NCBI GenBank assembly: GCA_002707185.1
Contig: PAMF01000032.1
Span: 3,028-8,725 of the forward strand
DNA length: 5,698 nt
Origin: Chloroflexota bacterium
GTDB taxonomy: Bacteria; Chloroflexota; Dehalococcoidia; UBA3495
Direction: 5' to 3'
The translations under genes were made by a program, and so were the position numbers. Of this stretch, positions 5,673-5,698 are shown one piece after another (the first letter of the stretch is position 1; each line of letters begins with the position of its first letter). Under the pieces are notes generated by a model. The model was not told the origin of the DNA. It saw only the letters and a program-made list of their open reading frames with translations, and searched no databases.

Positions 5673-5698
5673 TCATATTTGATGGCGAGCAAATCGTC
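5673..5698. other. Window end; possible start of a further gene
   Basis: Twenty-six bases follow recA. An ATG at 5682 would begin MASKS, without a Shine-Dalgarno. recX often follows recA in bacteria, but nothing here identifies it, and a minus-strand gene is equally possible. Confidence 0.15.

Noticed and set aside
5673..5698. recX start
   Set aside because: Only 26 bases remain; one frame reads FDGEQIV, reminiscent of RecX's DGE, but it lacks a start codon.

Overview
The window is a compact, moderately AT-rich bacterial chromosome segment with five complete housekeeping-type genes and one small redox gene. The proteins look bacterial throughout. RecA, TrpS and PlsY are all present, along with a glutaredoxin-like selenoprotein candidate next to recA. 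My best guess for the host is Chloroflexota, perhaps a Dehalococcoidia/SAR202-like lineage. That guess rests on remembered family distribution and is weakly supported; nothing in the window fixes the phylum. There are no mobile elements, tRNA or rRNA genes, or CRISPR arrays.

Layout: positions 1-157 hold no recognised gene, only a TACAAT -10-like box near 131. trpS (158-1168) and an inositol-monophosphatase-family gene (1168-1992) share a TAATG stop/start overlap and so form a two-gene operon. After a 133-nt gap with a hairpin and a promoter comes a divergent PlsY-like membrane acyltransferase gene (2126-2809). It converges on a minus-strand TPR-repeat protein gene (2914-4065). The TPR gene is divergent from a small glutaredoxin-fold gene with a strong promoter, a palindromic operator-like site and an excellent Shine-Dalgarno sequence. 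recA (start revised to 4581, end 5672) closes the window.

The main find is in the small gene. A plain reading stops at a TGA (4437-4439), but two codons later there is a TAA in the same frame. Reading TGA as selenocysteine gives a C-terminus of Sec-Glu-Phe-stop, the layout that defines the 'Uxx-star' family of glutaredoxin-like (seleno)proteins. A near-perfect 11-bp hairpin with a GUC apical loop begins 7 nt after the TGA and fits the bacterial SECIS layout. None of the other five genes here ends in TGA. A conventional annotation would truncate this protein by three residues and lose its likely catalytic selenocysteine.

The genes do not form one pathway. They cover translation (TrpS), phosphate-ester hydrolysis (IMPase family), phospholipid synthesis or a related membrane reaction (PlsY-like), scaffolding (TPR), thiol/selenol redox (Uxx-star) and recombination/repair (RecA). 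The PlsY-like protein is notable because all three signature motifs of the family are altered.
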